DNA of 24,160 nt from NCBI GenBank assembly GCA_016296675.1, contig JAEDIV010000019.1, forward strand, positions 1-24,160. The letters run 5' to 3'. Shown piece after piece: positions 14,480 to 22,781 of this stretch. Position numbers and translations under genes: made by a program. Positions within the stretch are counted from its first letter, which is position 1, and each line of letters starts with the position of its first letter. Origin of the DNA: Clostridia bacterium. Lineage in GTDB: Bacteria > Bacillota > Clostridia > Christensenellales > Aristaeellaceae. Below the pieces are notes generated by a model that worked only from the letters and a program-made list of their open reading frames with translations, was not told where the DNA came from and did no database searches.

Positions 14480-15724
14480 TTATTTCCTTGCCGCTTTCAC
14501 AGCCAGGATTCTCTGCATTTCGTTGTAGACGATCATGAAGCCTTCGTCTACGCCCATGCCGGGCTTGGCGAGGATCTGAACAGGCTGGGTTGCCATGGCG
14601 GCGTGTACGCAGACCTGTGCGCTTCTGTCGGTTTCGTTGCAGGTGCCGCCCTGATAGGCGCCCATGCCGTGGGCTTTGCAGTACAGAACCGCTTCAATTG
14701 TGTTCTGAATGCCGCCGAGGTCAGGGGTCTTGATCTGGGCCATGTGACCGGCGTGACGGTCGGTGAACTCGATGACGTCTTCAAGGGTATTGCACCATTC
14801 GTCGGCGACGAGCTCTACATCGATGTGACGCTCGTCAATGAGCTTGGTCAGATTGCTGAGATCGGTAATCTGCTTTTCGTGCTCTTCGGAGTCCATCGGG
14901 CCTTCGATGCGAAGGTGGAAGGGCTTTGCGGCCTGACCGAGCTTTTCAATATAGTCGGCCATGGCTTCGTAGTTGTCGTTTCCAAGCCACGCGCCGATGG
15001 TTCCGTATACGTCGATGTGCAGAACGGGGAGGTAGTCTTCGCTGGCTCGAAGCTGCAGGATGCGGTCGCGCAGCCATTCAACATAGGCTAAGAGCTTTTC
15101 GCCGTTTTCGCCGAGCTTTGTCTGAACATTGTTAATGAGCGCATGGGGGAGAACAGCCGCGCCCTTCATGATCATCTTGTCGGCGTTGTCATATCTGGCA
15201 TCACCGGACTGAGTGAACACGGGAATAGGGGTCTCGGAAACGGTGAGACCGTATTCATCGGCAACGACTTCGCACATCATCTTGTGATTTGCTTTGGCAA
15301 CGGCATCCAGAATGGCCTGGGAAACGCCGTAGCGGATGGCGGTGTGCAGACGCTTTCCGTCAACCAGAATGCTTTCGGCTTCGCCGGCAAGCTTTCTGAA
15401 GGAATCCGCTTCGCGGCCGACGAGCATGGGCTTTACGTGCTTTTCGATGATCGGAATAAAGTCGTTGGCAAGGAAGAGGGGATCGCGTCCGCCGGCTCCG
15501 GAATACTGAACCGCGGCGCAGTCGCCGTGAGCGATCTGGCCGTCTTCAAGAACGAGGAGAACGGAGATGGCTTCGCCTGCCTGACGGACAGCGGTAAAGC
15601 CGGGGGTTACGGGCGCGCCGATATAGGCGGAACCGTCGGACTTAGCGCCCAGCTTGATGGCTTTCTGATCGTCAAAATAGAAACCGGTGCGCGCTTTGGC
15701 GCAGATTACGTCAATAATTTTCAT
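14480..15724 (-). CDS. mal: 3-methylaspartate ammonia-lyase
   Basis: A 414-residue enzyme of the enolase superfamily that removes ammonia from (2S,3S)-3-methylaspartate to give mesaconate, the second committed step of glutamate fermentation by the methylaspartate pathway. Length and sequence fit the clostridial enzyme (413 residues). Metal ligands are D238 (HIDVYG), E274 (RIEGP) and D308 (VADEW). Catalytic candidates are H194 and K332 (QIKTPDLGG). The start at 15724 has GGAGGAAAAAGC upstream. It is the last gene of glmS-glmL-glmE-mal, 18 bp after glmE. Confidence 0.96.
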   Translation of the reverse strand: MKIIDVICAKARTGFYFDDQKAIKLGAKSDGSAYIGAPVTPGFTAVRQAGEAISVLLVLEDGQIAHGDCAAVQYSGAGGRDPLFLANDFIPIIEKHVKPMLVGREADSFRKLAGEAESILVDGKRLHTAIRYGVSQAILDAVAKANHKMMCEVVADEYGLTVSETPIPVFTQSGDARYDNADKMIMKGAAVLPHALINNVQTKLGENGEKLLAYVEWLRDRILQLRASEDYLPVLHIDVYGTIGAWLGNDNYEAMADYIEKLGQAAKPFHLRIEGPMDSEEHEKQITDLSNLTKLIDERHIDVELVADEWCNTLEDVIEFTDRHAGHMAQIKTPDLGGIQNTIEAVLYCKAHGMGAYQGGTCNETDRSAQVCVHAAMATQPVQILAKPGMGVDEGFMIVYNEMQRILAVKAARK

Positions 15725-15742
15725 TGCTTTTTCCTCCGTACA

Positions 15743-17191
15743 TCAGGGACGGCCTACAAGGCGGCCCTTGGAAATGGCATAGATGTCGTCGATAACCAGC
15801 TGGAAGGATACGTCTCTCTTCTCGGCTCTGGCGCGCTCAGCGATCTTGTCTTTATGGAAGGTCTTAAGGTCGTCGGAGAAGGGCAGGTTGGCACACTCGA
15901 GCAGGCGTACCGCGCCTTCGTTGTCGCGGGCGGGCAGGATCTTTCCGGCGTTGAAGCGGCTGGGCGCAAAGGGAACATCCAGAACGCCTGCCTGGAACGC
16001 GCGCACTGCGCCGACGGCGATATCGCCTTCGCCGAGCTCGAAGACCTTGTCAACGATTGCGCGGGTTTCCGCGGTGATGACTTCCATTTCTGCCTTCAGC
16101 ACGTTTTCGGGCAGGTACTGGTCGCGGAGCATGGAAATGAGCTGTTTGGTGCATCTGAGACCCTGTGCGTTGGCTTCCATCGTGGGAACACCCATGGCCT
16201 CGTGTGGCGTCTTTACGATAACCTTGGTGGCATGGGAGATGGCGGCGGCAGCGCTGCCCCAGCTGATAACGCCGAAGGCCTTGGCTTCGTCCTGCGGGAA
16301 GCCGCCCATCCACTGGTGGAAAACGGTGGTGACTTCGCAGCCGGTGTAGCCGTTCTTTTCAAGGTATTCGTTGGTGAGCGCTTCAAGGGTGCGGATGGCG
16401 GCGACGTCCTGAATAAGGTTGCCCAGCTGGCCGTAGCCGACAGTGATGCTCTTGACGCCCTGCTCGGCTGCAAGAAGCGCCTCGATGATGGCAACGGCAT
16501 GGCTCATGAACGGGGGAACGAGCGTGCCGGTCAGAGGTCCGAAAGGTTCGCGGTTGATGCGGATGCCCATCTCTTCATAAAGGCCGATCAGTCGGTCGAC
16601 ATACATCCAGTCCGCGATGCTTCTGTCCAGCGGGACGCTCTTGGCATAGGGGATGTTGTAGGAAATTCCGCCGCCCTCGTAGCTGGTGAAACCGCCGGCC
16701 AGGGTGATTTCGGCAAGAAGTCTGGCATCGGGGGTTCCGTGGCGAACCTGGATCGGGATTTTGACGGCTTCAGTCACTCTTCTGCAGCCGGCAACGCCGT
16801 GGTTGACGGCGGGGAAGCCGTTGAGCATCGCCATGTTCTGCTTGGCAGACTCGCGGATGCCGTTTTCAGCTTCTTCATAGCGGTTTAGGCGGGTGTAGCT
16901 GTCGATGGTGGTGGGAAGAAGATCCGCTTCGCCTTCGTTCTGAAGGTACTGCATGAGCTTGATGTGATTCTCAATCAGCGGAACGCCGGCTCTAGGCTGA
17001 ATGAGGGTGCGGTTTTCCTGCTTTGCTTTCAGAAGCTTTGCGGAAAAGCGCTTTTCAACGGGGATGGCCTGCTGGTATTTCACGGCTTCGTCAAAGGAAA
17101 CATCCTTGCCGGTAGCCCATTGTCCGAGTACAATCTTGCGCTGCCATTCAAAGGCGTCGCGGGTGAGCTTGCGGTTTTTGATCTCTAACAT
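15743..17191 (-). CDS. glmE: Glutamate (methylaspartate) mutase large subunit E
   Basis: 482 residues, matching the clostridial epsilon subunit (483). This TIM-barrel subunit binds glutamate and, with the B12-binding subunit GlmS, rearranges L-glutamate to (2S,3S)-3-methylaspartate by an adenosylcobalamin radical mechanism. Family segments such as QPRAGVPL (residues 64-71), VRHGTPDARLL and GFTSYEGGGISYN are clear. It starts 1 bp after the stop of glmL, so translation is coupled. No break is seen. Confidence 0.96.
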   Translation of the reverse strand: MLEIKNRKLTRDAFEWQRKIVLGQWATGKDVSFDEAVKYQQAIPVEKRFSAKLLKAKQENRTLIQPRAGVPLIENHIKLMQYLQNEGEADLLPTTIDSYTRLNRYEEAENGIRESAKQNMAMLNGFPAVNHGVAGCRRVTEAVKIPIQVRHGTPDARLLAEITLAGGFTSYEGGGISYNIPYAKSVPLDRSIADWMYVDRLIGLYEEMGIRINREPFGPLTGTLVPPFMSHAVAIIEALLAAEQGVKSITVGYGQLGNLIQDVAAIRTLEALTNEYLEKNGYTGCEVTTVFHQWMGGFPQDEAKAFGVISWGSAAAAISHATKVIVKTPHEAMGVPTMEANAQGLRCTKQLISMLRDQYLPENVLKAEMEVITAETRAIVDKVFELGEGDIAVGAVRAFQAGVLDVPFAPSRFNAGKILPARDNEGAVRLLECANLPFSDDLKTFHKDKIAERARAEKRDVSFQLVIDDIYAISKGRLVGRP

Positions 17192-17192
17192 G

Positions 17193-18551
17193 TCAGGTGA
17201 GCTCCTTCCCTAATATTGCTTTGGCCGCTTCGGGATATTTCTTTGCCATCAATCCCACAGCGTAGAGAATGTAATTTTTGTCAAGAACGGGCTGCGCCGT
17301 CCGGGGCATGAGCGATTCGGGGCACTGCGCGGTAGTCATGGCAGTCTTTGCGATTTCTTCCGCCTTTTGCATGCGCACGAGCGCGCCGCCGGTTAAAACG
17401 AGCTTGGTAACGCGCGTTAAGTCTTTTCCGGTCTGCTGATAGGCTACGCCCATGGGGGTGTACACCTGCTCGATTGTGCCACTGTGACGGATGAGCCCGG
17501 TTTCAACGGCCATGGTGGCAAGCGCGAAATCCATGCGTTTTTCTTCGTCGGTCATGGCAAGAACGCCGGGATGAACGTGAAGCATGGTTATCCATGCATT
17601 CAGCGTATCCAAAGAAACGTTTGCAAGACGGGCAACCCTTTCGTTTCCGACGGCTTCCGTAACGCCGAACGCGGAATAGCGCATTCCGATATCGCCTTCG
17701 ACTGTGCGCTTTGCATAGGGTTCAGGAAGCCCGCGAAGCACGGTTCCGGCTTTTGTGGGAAGACCTTCGGTGATGGAGTAGATGTCCGTGGTCGCGCCGC
17801 CCAGGTCTACCGCCATGAGCTCTCCGGTAAAGGAAGACAGAAGCGTAAGCGCTTCCATGACAGCCGCCGGCGTGGGCATGATGATGTCCGAAATCAGCGA
17901 CTGCGCTTTGCTCAATCCCTTGGCGGATACGATTCGCCTGAGGAACAAATTGCGGATGGCCTTTTGGGTAGGGAGTATGTTCAACTGCCCGAACTGGGGC
18001 ATGACGTTTTCGCACGTTACGGTTTCCTTGCCGGCTTCCTCCAGAATGCTTACGCATTTTTTGACAGCCGAGCGGTTGCATGCGACAACGACCGGAAATT
18101 TTGCCTTTACCCGCGCAAGAACGCCGGCGTTGTGAATGCAGCAGGCGGAGTTTCCGCCGTCGGTGCCGCCGCAAAGAAGGGCGATATCGGGCTTCAGGCG
18201 CTCGATCTCCTCTTCGTCCTCTTCCGTCATTTCATAGGCAAAGGTCTTGATGACCTTTGCGCCTGCGCCGAGGGCTGCGCGTTTGGCAGCTTCCGCGGTA
18301 AGCGAAGGAACGAGGCCGCACGCAATCATGCGAAGACCGCCGGCTGCGGAGGAGCAGGCGAGGGTATCGGAAAATTCTGTGATGCCGGTTAAGGCTTTAA
18401 GCTCTTTAAGCGCATTTTCAAGGCCGATGGAAATATCTTCTTCAACGGTCGTAAAGCTCTGCGCTGTGCCGTAGAGATGTCCGGTTTCGGCATCAATGGA
18501 TGTAACTTTCGTGTATGTGCTTCCGAAGTCGATCAGAAGAAGCGGCTTCAT
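17193..18551 (-). CDS. glmL: Glutamate mutase reactivating ATPase MutL/GlmL
   Basis: A 452-residue actin/ASKHA-fold ATPase (phosphate motifs LLIDFGSTYTK near the N-terminus and MAVDLGGATTDIYS in the middle, plus ALLCGGTDGGN). Its gene stands between the mutase subunit genes in clostridia. The family is thought to reactivate the mutase by exchanging damaged cobalamin. It is not the DNA mismatch repair MutL. Its ATG overlaps the glmS stop by 4 bp (ATGA) and it ends 1 bp before glmE. Confidence 0.93.
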   Translation of the reverse strand: MKPLLLIDFGSTYTKVTSIDAETGHLYGTAQSFTTVEEDISIGLENALKELKALTGITEFSDTLACSSAAGGLRMIACGLVPSLTAEAAKRAALGAGAKVIKTFAYEMTEEDEEEIERLKPDIALLCGGTDGGNSACCIHNAGVLARVKAKFPVVVACNRSAVKKCVSILEEAGKETVTCENVMPQFGQLNILPTQKAIRNLFLRRIVSAKGLSKAQSLISDIIMPTPAAVMEALTLLSSFTGELMAVDLGGATTDIYSITEGLPTKAGTVLRGLPEPYAKRTVEGDIGMRYSAFGVTEAVGNERVARLANVSLDTLNAWITMLHVHPGVLAMTDEEKRMDFALATMAVETGLIRHSGTIEQVYTPMGVAYQQTGKDLTRVTKLVLTGGALVRMQKAEEIAKTAMTTAQCPESLMPRTAQPVLDKNYILYAVGLMAKKYPEAAKAILGKELT

Positions 18552-18982
18552 GCGTTTTCCGCCGCCTTCTCACGGGCTTCGAAGTCCTTGATCAGCGCTT
18601 CGATGGTTACTTCGGGCGGGGTGCCGGGGCCAAAGACCTTGTCAAAGCCCATTGCGTGGAAACGCTTTTCGACTTCTTCGAAGGGCTGCTTGCCGACAAC
18701 GATGTTGCCGCCGACATAAAGGAGAATGCCCTTAAGCCCTGCTTCGTCGCACTTGTCGCGAAGTCCGCGGCAGTCAAGCTCGCCATGGCCGTAAAGAGAA
18801 GAAACGACGATGGCCTCAGCGCCGGATTCGATGGCGGCCTCTATGAACTCTTCCTGAGAAACCATTACGCCGAGATTGACAACGTTGAAGCCTGCCTGCG
18901 TAAAGGCAAAGTTCAGAATCTGATTGCCGACTGCGTGTACGTCAGCTCCGATTACGCCCAGAACCATGGTGCGATTGGGCAT
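18548..18982 (-). CDS. glmS: Glutamate (methylaspartate) mutase B12-binding subunit S
   Basis: 144 residues, slightly longer than the clostridial sigma subunit (137). The cobalamin-binding motif D14-x-H16-x-x-G19 (GADVHAVG) is intact, followed by the Ser-containing loop (VVSSLYGHGE) and the GG loop (YVGGNIVVG). It holds adenosylcobalamin at the interface with GlmE. The symbol here means glutamate mutase S, not glucosamine-6-phosphate synthase. A very strong ribosome site (AAGGAGGGA) and its own promoter at 19019-19047 make it the operon head. Confidence 0.95.
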   Translation of the reverse strand: MPNRTMVLGVIGADVHAVGNQILNFAFTQAGFNVVNLGVMVSQEEFIEAAIESGAEAIVVSSLYGHGELDCRGLRDKCDEAGLKGILLYVGGNIVVGKQPFEEVEKRFHAMGFDKVFGPGTPPEVTIEALIKDFEAREKAAENA

Positions 18983-19018
18983 GAAAATCCCTCCTTACAG
19001 TAAATAACCTATATCAAT

Positions 19019-19050
19019 ATGATAAATCGAATTAGATCAATTGTCAATTG
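19019..19050 (-). promoter_or_regulatory. glm operon promoter with palindrome over the -35
   Basis: On the minus strand TTGACA (19047-19042), a 17-bp spacer and TATCAT (19024-19019) precede glmS by about 37 bp. The -35 lies inside the perfect 13-bp palindrome CAATTGTCAATTG (19038-19050). A protein bound there would block RNA polymerase. The GntR gene just upstream is the obvious candidate. No cobalamin riboswitch is present; the leader is too short. Confidence 0.7.
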
Positions 19051-19106
19051 TGTGTAGAAATTTAATATGAAAAAGAGAAATCCATGGATGTAACTTTTTT
19101 GAAAAT

Positions 19107-19121
19107 ACGCGCAAAGCGCGC
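19107..19121 (-). terminator. Weak hairpin after the GntR gene
   Basis: A 5-bp GC-only stem (19108-19112 with 19116-19120, AAA/TTT loop) is followed on the minus strand by TATTTTC, directly after the GntR stop. It is a weak terminator, so some read-through into the glm operon is likely. Confidence 0.4.
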
Positions 19122-19124
19122 CTG

Positions 19125-20096
19125 TCAATGCCTTTCGGCAAGGGCAGAAACGCGCCTTGAAATAGCGATCATGGATCCTTCGTCAACGGACAAATCAAAC
19201 ACAACCGCGGTATTCACCTGTTTTGTAAATTCGGAAATGAGTTGTCGCTCCTCTTCTAAGGCAAACGCCGGGACGTCGCCCGGAACGATAAGATGCGTTA
19301 ATTCCTGAAGCGCATGTTTTGAAAGCGATCCGCAAGGAAGCAATACAAGAGAAATGGGAAGAGACAGCGCTTTGACTGTCTTTTTCACAAGCTTGAAAAA
19401 AGCGTCGCTTTGCGCATATACGCCTGCCTTTGCGCCTTCAGGCAAACGCGCAAGATGCATAATTGCGCTTGGCGCAGGGGCGAGAGCAAAGGGAGTCACT
19501 GCGTCTGCCTTGTCAGAAAGAAGTGCGGTGATCTCATGTATAAGAGAAGCTTCGCAAACGACCAATGGAAACTCGGAAAGCGCGATCGCGCCGGTTTGAC
19601 GGATTTCATCCATTGAAAATGAAATCAGATCGATAAACGGAAGCTCCGACAGGCGGTAAAACGCGCTTCTGAGCGACTCCGGGCATTTTGCAATCAGCGC
19701 AACGGGAGAGACATACTGATCCTGATCCATCTGGGCCAGGCGTAAAGATACAAACATGCGCGATTCCGCCTGGGAAAACCCCATTTCAGAAAGCGACTGA
19801 AACAGATTGTCAATGGCTTCGATAGCCATGGATTTTCGGCTTTTTGCGTTTTCCCTGTGCACAGAAACATAGGTTCCGCGGCCGGGGGTCAACTCAATAA
19901 GCCCCTGCGTCTGCAAAAGCCCGTAGGCCTGACGCACGGTTCCTGCGGAGAGACCGCATTTTGCGCACATATCCTTCACGGTCGGCATGCGCTGGCCGGG
20001 CAAAAGGCGGCCTTCCTCAATATCGTTTCTGATTTCACGGGCAAGACGGACATAGTGGCTTTCGTGTCTGTCCCTGTCCGAGGGTCTGTAAATCAT
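19125..20096 (-). CDS. GntR family transcriptional regulator
   Basis: 323 residues. Residues 13-80 form a GntR winged helix (SHYVRLAREIRNDIEEG, then AKCGLSAGTVRQAYGLLQ and PGRGTYVS). The C-terminal 240 residues match neither the FadR/HutC effector domains nor the MocR aminotransferase domain that I can recognise, and may bind a ligand. Its ATG overlaps the stop of the hydratase beta gene by one base (TAATG), so it is translated with the operon. The glm promoter lies directly downstream on the same strand. I infer that it senses an intermediate of glutamate breakdown and controls glm and perhaps its own operon. Confidence 0.85.
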   Translation of the reverse strand: MIYRPSDRDRHESHYVRLAREIRNDIEEGRLLPGQRMPTVKDMCAKCGLSAGTVRQAYGLLQTQGLIELTPGRGTYVSVHRENAKSRKSMAIEAIDNLFQSLSEMGFSQAESRMFVSLRLAQMDQDQYVSPVALIAKCPESLRSAFYRLSELPFIDLISFSMDEIRQTGAIALSEFPLVVCEASLIHEITALLSDKADAVTPFALAPAPSAIMHLARLPEGAKAGVYAQSDAFFKLVKKTVKALSLPISLVLLPCGSLSKHALQELTHLIVPGDVPAFALEEERQLISEFTKQVNTAVVFDLSVDEGSMIAISRRVSALAERH

Positions 20097-20662
20097 TATG
20101 CCTCCGTGTCGGGTTCGGCGTACTTTTTGGGGCCTTCAACGTAGACGTTGTTGCCTTCGGAATCGATGAGAACAACTGCCGGGAAATCCTTGACTTCAAA
20201 GCGGTGGAGCGCTTCTGCACCGAGATCTTCATAAGCGATGACTTCAGCGGAAAGAATTCTCTGAGAAATAAGCGCCGCTGCGCCGCCGACTGCGCCGAAG
20301 TATACGGCGCCGGTTTCCTTCATGGCTTCAACAACCTTGTCATTTCTTTTGCCTTTGCCCATCATGCCGAGAAGACCGGCCTTGAGAAGCTGAGGGGTGT
20401 AGGCGTCCATGCGGTAGGAAGTGGTGGGGCCTGCGGAGCCCACGGCGTGGCCGGGAGAAGCCGGGCAGGGTCCGACGTAATAAATCAGCTGGTTTTTGAT
20501 GTCAAAGGGGAGGGGGCGGCCTTCTTCAAGGCAAGCGACCAGGCGCTTGTGCGCGGCGTCGCGGGAGGTGTACATTACGCCGGATAAGAGCACGGTATCG
20601 CCCGCGCGCAGGGTTTTCAGCTGTTCTTTGTCAAGCGGAAGATTTACGCGGATATTTTCCAT
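20096..20662 (-). CDS. Class I fumarase/mesaconase-type hydratase, beta subunit
   Basis: 188 residues, matching the C-terminal half of class I fumarase or L-tartrate dehydratase beta. The motif GPCPASPGHAVGSAGPTTSY (64-83) and RMD after it belong to the substrate-binding site. With the alpha subunit it forms an Fe-S hydro-lyase. In this operon mesaconate hydration to citramalate is the best guess, since class I enzymes of this kind act as mesaconases in glutamate fermenters; fumarate hydration is also possible. The ribosome site GGAGG lies upstream, 15 bp after the alpha gene. Confidence 0.9.
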   Translation of the reverse strand: MENIRVNLPLDKEQLKTLRAGDTVLLSGVMYTSRDAAHKRLVACLEEGRPLPFDIKNQLIYYVGPCPASPGHAVGSAGPTTSYRMDAYTPQLLKAGLLGMMGKGKRNDKVVEAMKETGAVYFGAVGGAAALISQRILSAEVIAYEDLGAEALHRFEVKDFPAVVLIDSEGNNVYVEGPKKYAEPDTEA

Positions 20663-20677
20663 ACGAATGTACCTCCT

Positions 20678-21523
20678 TTAAATGACAGCGTGCGCATGGC
20701 GCGCAGCGTGGCAGACAATGTTGATCGCACAGGGCATGCCTGCGATATGGGTGGGATAGGTTTCGATGTTGACCTTAAGCGCAGTGGTGCTTCCGCCGAT
20801 GCCGGCCGGGCCGATGCCGAGCTTGTTGATCTTTTCAAGAAGCTTGTCTTCAAGCGCAGCATACTTGGGATTGGGGTTTACGGTGTCGATGGCGCGCGCG
20901 GTCATGCGCTTTGCCATGATGGTGGCCATTTCCATGGTGCCGCCGATGCCGACGCCGACGATGATGGGCGGGCAGGGGTTGGGACCGGCATTCTTTACCG
21001 TGTCAACAACAAACTTGATTACGCCGGCTTCGCCGTCTGCGGGAACCAGCATCTTGATGGCGGACATATTTTCGCTTCCGAAGCCCTTGGGGGTTACAAG
21101 AATGTCAATCTTGTCGCCGGGAACGATTCGGGTATGAATGATGGCGGGGGTGTTGTCCTTGGTGTTTACACGCTCATACAGGGGATCGCGGACAACGCTC
21201 TTTCTTAAATAGCCGTCAGAATATGCAGCGCGAACGGCTTCGTTGATGGTCTCGGTGAAGTCTCCGCCTTCGATATGAACATCCTGACCTACATCGATGA
21301 AGATGACGCACATACCGGTGTCCTGGCAGATGGCGACGCGCTCGCGGGCAGCGATATCATAGTTTTCAATCAGCTGACCCAAAACTACTTTGCCGCTGGG
21401 CGACTTTTCGCATTCAGCGCAGTTCTTGACGCAGTTGTATACGTCCTGGCCGATGTCGTAGCTGGCTTTCAAAATGAGGTCGTAGATGGTGGTTTTGATG
21501 GTTTCGGCTTGGATTACTCGCAT
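20678..21523 (-). CDS. Class I fumarase/mesaconase-type hydratase, alpha subunit
   Basis: 281 residues, matching the N-terminal half of class I fumarase. The three expected [4Fe-4S] ligands are present: C66 (ICQDTG), C184 (NPCPPIIVGVG) and C271 near the C-terminus. An extra cluster C31/C35/C38 lies near the N-terminus. Together with the beta subunit it probably converts mesaconate to citramalate, the step after Mal. The start overlaps the end of citG by 10 bp, with GGGAGGAA inside citG as ribosome site. Confidence 0.9.
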   Translation of the reverse strand: MRVIQAETIKTTIYDLILKASYDIGQDVYNCVKNCAECEKSPSGKVVLGQLIENYDIAARERVAICQDTGMCVIFIDVGQDVHIEGGDFTETINEAVRAAYSDGYLRKSVVRDPLYERVNTKDNTPAIIHTRIVPGDKIDILVTPKGFGSENMSAIKMLVPADGEAGVIKFVVDTVKNAGPNPCPPIIVGVGIGGTMEMATIMAKRMTARAIDTVNPNPKYAALEDKLLEKINKLGIGPAGIGGSTTALKVNIETYPTHIAGMPCAINIVCHAARHAHAVI

Positions 21524-22374
21524 GTGTATTCCTCCCGTTCAGTTGATGTGAGTATTTTTATAAACATGGCGGCGGCCAATAAATCAGCGCATCCGCCGGG
21601 ACTTAAACGCTTTTTGATGAAAATGGAATCCATGTTTTCGGCTTCTGTCATAAAGCCTGAGGACAGTGCCTTTGCAGCAAGCGATTGTGCAAGCGCAATG
21701 CCTTCACTGCCGCCGCGGGTGTATATGCAGGTGTCATCGACATTTGCGATGAGCGACAAAAGCGTGTATACGCCTGCATCGTTTAAAGGAAAGCCCATTT
21801 GCTTAGCATGGGCAAAAGCCGGAAGAGCAATGTTTAAAAGACTTGGATACCCCGTCAGCGCTTCACCGCGGGCACCGGATATGCTTTTCAAACGGTATGC
21901 CGCATCTCCGTGCGTAAGAGGATTGTTTTTAGCATTTGTGAGGGAAAAGCGCATGGCTTTCTCAGACAGCCTGGATGCAGTTTCGCAGATGCTTTCGGGC
22001 GTGACGGATTTTGTTTCGATCAGGCGGCCGTATGCGCCGGATAAAAGACAGAAACAAAAAATGGCGCCCTTATGGGTGTTTGTGCCGTTTGTTGCCTGAA
22101 ACATGGCGCGTTCCGCCTGAAGACCGATGGTTTTCAGAGATTCAAAAGCAATTTCGGGCGGCAAATTCCTTGTGGAAAATCCGCTTTGCGCGCATTTTCC
22201 GATATAAGGGGAAATGGCTTCTGCGCTTTTAATCAGCATGTCGAGCGTCATGTCCGGATGCGCGCCGACATTGTTTCGATCGACCAGCCCGGGTTTGGGC
22301 GTGACGTTTGCTTCAAATGTGAGCGCGCGAAGCGCTGAATCTGAAACAAAATCCGTAAGGCATGGAATTGTCAT
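21514..22374 (-). CDS. citG: Triphosphoribosyl-dephospho-CoA synthase
   Basis: 286 residues. It makes the precursor of the prosthetic group of citrate lyase from ATP and dephospho-CoA; citramalate lyase carries the same group. Family motifs are TPKPGLVDRNNVGAH (25-39), GTNTHKGAIF and YPSLLNIALPAF. It stands alone, without citX or lyase subunits. Its presence beside mesaconase genes implies that a citramalate lyase is encoded elsewhere. The ATG overlaps the stop of the preceding deformylase-like gene by 3 bases within ATGA. Confidence 0.9.
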   Translation of the reverse strand: MTIPCLTDFVSDSALRALTFEANVTPKPGLVDRNNVGAHPDMTLDMLIKSAEAISPYIGKCAQSGFSTRNLPPEIAFESLKTIGLQAERAMFQATNGTNTHKGAIFCFCLLSGAYGRLIETKSVTPESICETASRLSEKAMRFSLTNAKNNPLTHGDAAYRLKSISGARGEALTGYPSLLNIALPAFAHAKQMGFPLNDAGVYTLLSLIANVDDTCIYTRGGSEGIALAQSLAAKALSSGFMTEAENMDSIFIKKRLSPGGCADLLAAAMFIKILTSTEREEYTCE

Positions 22375-22781
22375 ATGATGATGCCTTCCAGATGATCCAT
22401 TTCGTGCTGAATAATCTGCGCCGTAAAGCCTTTATAGGTTTTGATGCGCGTTTGAAAAGCTTCGTTTTCGTATTGCACTTTGATGGATTTGTATCTTTTT
22501 GCCGGGCGTACGCCCACCAGGGAAAGGCAGCCTTCTTCAGTTTTGAAAGCGTCGTCCGCCTTCAGGATGCGCGGATTAAACATGACGGTATATTTTCCGG
22601 AATCGTCAAATGCGATGATGCGCTTTGTTTCTCCGATCATATTGGCAGCCATGCCTACGCATTCGTCTTTGTGGGCTTTGAGCGTATCCATAAGATCCTG
22701 TGCAATTGAAAGGTCATCCTTGGTAGCCGTTTCAGAAGGCTGTTTTAAAAACTCAATGGTTCGCATGATGGACCGAATCAT
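22371..22781 (-). CDS. def: Peptide deformylase-like protein
   Basis: 136 residues, shorter than typical deformylases (about 150-200). Motif 2 EGCLS (83-87) and motif 3 QHEMDH (125-130) supply the Cys and two His metal ligands and the catalytic Glu. Motif 1, normally GLAAxQ, reads GMAANMIG (43-50), so the Gln that stabilises the transition state is Met. The metal site is intact but deformylase activity may be altered. A second, canonical deformylase could exist elsewhere in the genome. It begins directly after the stop of the M42 gene and overlaps citG, so it sits in the middle of the operon. Confidence 0.85.
   Translation of the reverse strand: MIRSIMRTIEFLKQPSETATKDDLSIAQDLMDTLKAHKDECVGMAANMIGETKRIIAFDDSGKYTVMFNPRILKADDAFKTEEGCLSLVGVRPAKRYKSIKVQYENEAFQTRIKTYKGFTAQIIQHEMDHLEGIII

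Noticed and set aside
15143..16888. Long open frame antisense to mal/glmE (581 codons, plus strand)
   Set aside because: It overlaps two clear enzyme genes in the opposite direction and has a G/D/N-rich shadow composition.
17193..18982. MutL/MutS as DNA mismatch repair genes
   Set aside because: The sequences are an ASKHA ATPase and a small B12-binding protein next to GlmE and Mal; mismatch repair motifs are absent.
18983..19124. Cobalamin riboswitch before the B12-dependent mutase operon
   Set aside because: The leader from the predicted promoter is only about 30 nt and shows no B12-box.
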